Part shown: positions 6,446 through 8,822 of the stretch, in pieces
Layout of the letters: each line of letters begins with the position of its first letter
Position numbering within the stretch: the first letter of the stretch is position 1
DNA from: an uncultured Bacteroidales bacterium
GTDB taxonomy: Bacteria; Bacteroidota; Bacteroidia; Bacteroidales; UBA932
DNA length: 8,822 bases
Assembly (NCBI GenBank): GCA_900317065.1
Contig: ONFK01000050.1
Coordinates: 1 to 8,822, forward strand
Reading direction: 5' to 3'
Position numbers and translations under genes: made by a program
The notes under the pieces: model-generated
The model's database searches: none
The model's input: the letters and a program-made list of their open reading frames with translations, nothing else
Told to the model about the DNA's origin: nothing

Positions 6446-7531
6446 TTTTTTTTGATTATTTTGAAGGTCGCGCAGCAGCAGCATCCAGCGGACGGAAGGG
6501 CGGTTGCCGGGATATACCAGAAAAGCATCGTCGGGATGAGCGGATGAAGCGCGCCCGTCAAGAATCACTTCTGCAGGCCAGGAGCAATATTGGAGTTTGT
6601 CTCTCGCCTCGGTCAGTGTGACTACAGGCCCGTCAAAGCCGCAGGAGCGCATGAAAGCAATCCAAGCATCCCGGACATCGGCATACTCCGCCGAAGTGCC
6701 GTCCAGCCTTTCAAGCCGCACCGTCATCGGGCGGTAGGCATCCGTAGTCTTAAGTCCGAGGTCCGATTCCGGAACGTATATTTTCCTCATGCCTGCGGAG
6801 GAGAGCCGCTCCATCAGCGGACGCATGTTCTCGAAATGCTCCGGGCTCCACGCCTCGGTATACTCCGTCTTCCATTCTGCGAGATGATAATAGCGGGCGA
6901 CGGACCAGGGATTCGGGATCATGTCCGGGACATCCCGCCACCTCGACGGATCTGGCAGGATCCGGGCGTCTACCTTGACGGCCAGCGACAGCACTCCGGC
7001 GACCTCCGCACCGCTACGCACCGTCAACTTCCCCCGGTAAGTGCCCGGAGAGGCGTCCCGGGGAATTGAAATCGCGAGCCAGACGGGCTGGCAGGTCATG
7101 GGCTGCAGGTCGAGGCTCCGGGGAAAGGTGTCAATGACATCAGGATCCGGATTGTAGCGCACATACCCCGTCTCGGCAGAAAAAGGAAGGTCCAGGCTGA
7201 AAGTCACATCCGGGGCGGACTTAGCACTCCAGACAAGAGCCTGCGCCATCACGGTCTCCCCTCTCCAGGCGTCCAGACGCAGCGCTTTCACCACCTTGGA
7301 AACGGGAACGGAAGTCTTGGCGTAGGAAGAGTCGACGCTCCCCCACGAAATCTGCACCCCCTTTACATCCTTCCACTCGGAAACGACGGCGGGCTCGGGG
7401 CAGGCCAGTTCAAAATAATTCAGCAGGGGATATTTCTTCTGGCCGGTGAGCGCGCCGTTCTGAGTACGGTTCTGCCCGCCGAGCGGCATCGCACAGGCAA
7501 AAAACAGGAGTATGTAAATCAGACGTTTCAT
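6431..7531 (-). CDS. Internally deleted GH123-like (DUF4091) paralogue, probably non-catalytic
   Basis: This 366-residue exported protein has signal peptide MKRLIYILLFFACAMPLGGQ, probably cleaved after GG. Residues about 35-195 form the N-terminal beta-sandwich of GH123/DUF4091 proteins (LDAWRGETVMAQALVWS; DVIDTFPRSLDLQPM; QPVWLAISIPRDASPGTYRG). The barrel begins at about 200 and matches the neighbouring gene up to about residue 305 (DAWIAFMRSCGFDGPV against DRYIRFAMDCGITGQI). It then jumps within some 30 residues to DAFLVYPGNRPSVRW, which aligns with ELFMLYPGNRSSVRF near the end of the neighbour. About 170 barrel residues are missing, including the catalytic Asp-Glu. The C-terminus also stops about 50 residues early, beside an A8 run. 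The frame stays open, so it may be a retained binding protein or a decaying enzyme. Its ATG overlaps the upstream TGA as ATGA. Its last codons contain the next promoter's -33 box. Confidence 0.85.
   Translation of the reverse strand: MKRLIYILLFFACAMPLGGQNRTQNGALTGQKKYPLLNYFELACPEPAVVSEWKDVKGVQISWGSVDSSYAKTSVPVSKVVKALRLDAWRGETVMAQALVWSAKSAPDVTFSLDLPFSAETGYVRYNPDPDVIDTFPRSLDLQPMTCQPVWLAISIPRDASPGTYRGKLTVRSGAEVAGVLSLAVKVDARILPDPSRWRDVPDMIPNPWSVARYYHLAEWKTEYTEAWSPEHFENMRPLMERLSSAGMRKIYVPESDLGLKTTDAYRPMTVRLERLDGTSAEYADVRDAWIAFMRSCGFDGPVVTLTEARDKLQYCSWPAEVILDGRASSAHPDDAFLVYPGNRPSVRWMLLLRDLQNNQKKFAGR
6446..6453 (-). repeat. A8 homopolymer at the 3' end of the truncated GH123-like gene
   Basis: The coding strand has eight consecutive A residues (codons CAA AAA AAA) five codons before the TAA stop. 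Loss of one A would move translation into a frame that stays open to a TGA at 6361-6363, adding about 24 residues and reading through the promoter. The tract could be a slippage site, a sequencing-sensitive spot, or simply the AT-rich upstream part of the promoter. The extended frame shows no convincing similarity to the end of the neighbouring GH123-like protein. Confidence 0.4.
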
Positions 7532-8822
7532 TTCTCGAGCAGGATTTTCTTGACTTCGGCAATCGAAACCGGCACATACGACCGGTTTTCTATATTGTAA
7601 CGGTCCTTAACCTTGAGAGTCGCCCTGAAAGGATCGAGGGCGGAGTCCAGACGGCGGATCTGCTCCGGAGTGGCGGTCTGCCGGAAGATACGCATCTTTT
7701 CGTAATCCTGGATACCGTCTACCAGACGTTCGAAACGGACGGAACTGCGGTTCCCCGGATACAGCATGAACAGTTCCCCGGACCAGTAGTTGCTCCAGCG
7801 GGCGTCCAGAAGGGGGTTCCCCATCCAGTGGAACACGGCCCAACAGAGAAATCCGTCCGCGCCCCGCACAGCCATGTTGTAGGCAATATACGCAGACTCC
7901 CAGGGCTCGGAGAACACATATCGGTTGGGACGTATTTCCGGGCAGCAGATATAATACGTGCTCTTCTTCCCTTCTGAGCGGCGGGCTTCCGTGCGGCCTT
8001 CCGGAAAATCCTTGTAGGACGCAAGCGAATAGTCATACACCGAGGCATCTATTTCCGGCATATACTCGAAGCCCGCCTGCGAAATCTTGAACTCCGGTTC
8101 CGCATCGTGGATTATCCGGATGATGTTTTTCATGTCCTCCAGGGGGCGCTCGTCAAAGGCGATGGCCGCCTTTTCGAACCATCCGTTACGGCGAAGATGC
8201 GCCGCGAAATCCTTTACGAACTGCGACAGCACCTGTTCACAGTCCTTGTTCTCGGGACGGAGGATAATACTCTTGAAAGACGCCGACGCGACGTCGAAGT
8301 AGCGGTAGGAATAGCTCCACGGTGCCAGAGTATAGCAGCTTATCTGTCCGGTGATTCCGCAGTCCATTGCGAAACGAATGTACCTGTCGAATATGGTATA
8401 GTCGAACTCCCAGCTTCCGTCCAGGCGCTTCACCCAGGCAATCAGGCTCAGGAAATTGCCGGCCGAACCCGGATTCTCCCCCCATGGAGCATGGAGTATG
8501 GGCGCGGTGATGGCTTTCTGGCCCGCAGAGGCCAATCTTTGCAGATATGGCCGCACCACGGTGTAGAAATCGTCGCTGAACGGCTTCACGCCGTAATCGC
8601 GTGCGATGGAGAAGACATTCTGCCAGAGGTCGAGGTGATAATGCCATTCCGCGGGCGGGGGCAGGACGCGTCTGCCGGAACGGACCGTCAGCCGCAGGAC
8701 CGCGAGTTCCTTCTCTCCTGCGGAAATGCGGAGCAGCCCCTTGTAATCCCCCACGTAATCGTTTGCAGGGATTGGTATGCTGAGCCAGATGCCGCGTGCG
8801 GACATCGCAGGCATGTCGTCCG
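7528..8822 (-). CDS. GH123-like (DUF4091) glycoside hydrolase, 5' end cut by window
   Basis: The frame is open to the right edge, where two Asp codons precede the internal Met at 8814. That Met aligns inside the beta-sandwich of the neighbouring paralogue (RGIWLSIPIPANDYVGDYKG against QPVWLAISIPRDASPGTYRG), so it is not the start. About 150 residues plus the signal peptide should lie outside. The 430 residues seen hold the end of the N-terminal sandwich and the whole catalytic barrel. Counting from the Met at 8814, AIAFDERP (218-224) carries Asp221-Glu222, matching the Asp-Glu pair of GH123 beta-N-acetylgalactosaminidases, which work by substrate-assisted catalysis. Further typical segments are GADGFLCWAVFHW (318-330) and LYPGNRSSVRFERLVDGIQDYE (351-372). 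An exo-acting HexNAc hydrolase is the family-based expectation, but the specificity of this divergent branch is uncertain. Its TGA overlaps the next ATG by four bases. Confidence 0.88.
   Translation of the reverse strand, partial: DDMPAMSARGIWLSIPIPANDYVGDYKGLLRISAGEKELAVLRLTVRSGRRVLPPPAEWHYHLDLWQNVFSIARDYGVKPFSDDFYTVVRPYLQRLASAGQKAITAPILHAPWGENPGSAGNFLSLIAWVKRLDGSWEFDYTIFDRYIRFAMDCGITGQISCYTLAPWSYSYRYFDVASASFKSIILRPENKDCEQVLSQFVKDFAAHLRRNGWFEKAAIAFDERPLEDMKNIIRIIHDAEPEFKISQAGFEYMPEIDASVYDYSLASYKDFPEGRTEARRSEGKKSTYYICCPEIRPNRYVFSEPWESAYIAYNMAVRGADGFLCWAVFHWMGNPLLDARWSNYWSGELFMLYPGNRSSVRFERLVDGIQDYEKMRIFRQTATPEQIRRLDSALDPFRATLKVKDRYNIENRSYVPVSIAEVKKILLEK

Noticed and set aside
6361..6561. 66-codon minus-strand open frame overlapping the promoter
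   Set aside because: It is a shifted frame of the end of the GH123-like gene running into the leader. It has no signal, domain or start context. It is noted only as the possible slippage extension.
7528..8814. Met at 8814 as the true start of the GH123-like gene
   Set aside because: The frame remains open upstream, and this Met aligns to the middle of the N-terminal domain in the paralogue. There is also no signal peptide, so the gene must begin outside the window.
1..8822. CRISPR array, insertion sequence, phage or attachment sites
   Set aside because: I saw no regularly spaced repeats, transposase-like frames or terminal inverted repeats. Coding sequence fills nearly the whole window.

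Overview
All genes in this 8.8 kb window lie on the minus strand, so the window reads right to left. The sequence suggests a Bacteroidales bacterium, probably an uncultured gut-type lineage. The evidence is a run of lipoprotein signal peptides, a DUF1735-type domain, fibronectin-type and jelly-roll surface modules, a perfect Bacteroidetes promoter (TTTG, 19 bases, TAnnTTTG) and start codons without Shine-Dalgarno sequences. GC content looks to be a little over 50%. The genus cannot be fixed from this window.

Layout in transcription order. (1) 8822-7528: the C-terminal part of a GH123-like (formerly DUF4091) glycoside hydrolase, cut by the window edge, with the Asp-Glu pair expected of the catalytic site. 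(2) 7531-6431: a complete, signal-peptide-bearing paralogue joined to it by an ATGA stop/start overlap. It has lost about 170 residues of the catalytic barrel, including the Asp-Glu pair. (3) A 100-base gap with a promoter and a 5' leader carrying two mutually exclusive inverted repeats, one ending at the next start codon. (4) 6330-4816: a lipoprotein with two fibronectin-III-like domains and a C-terminal jelly roll. (5) 4807-3986: an exported glycerophosphodiester phosphodiesterase (GDPD). (6) 3979-2585: a lipoprotein with a bacterial Ig-like (BIG2) domain and a beta-propeller-like region resembling the helveticin J / 'teichoic acid biosynthesis protein C' group. (7) 2588-1392: a lipoprotein with a DUF1735-like domain fused to an alpha/beta-hydrolase esterase. 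(8) 1389-1: a paralogue of gene 4, cut by the left edge.

Genes 4-8 are spaced +8, +6, -4 and +2 bases and almost certainly form one operon that continues beyond the left edge. All products are exported and most are predicted lipoproteins. The simplest reading is a surface or periplasmic degradation locus: two related glycan-binding-type lipoproteins bracket an esterase, a phosphodiesterase and a propeller protein, downstream of a GH123-like hydrolase. A substrate carrying beta-HexNAc, ester groups and glycerol-phosphodiester links would fit. That substrate is inference only. No SusC/SusD pair or regulator is visible in this window.
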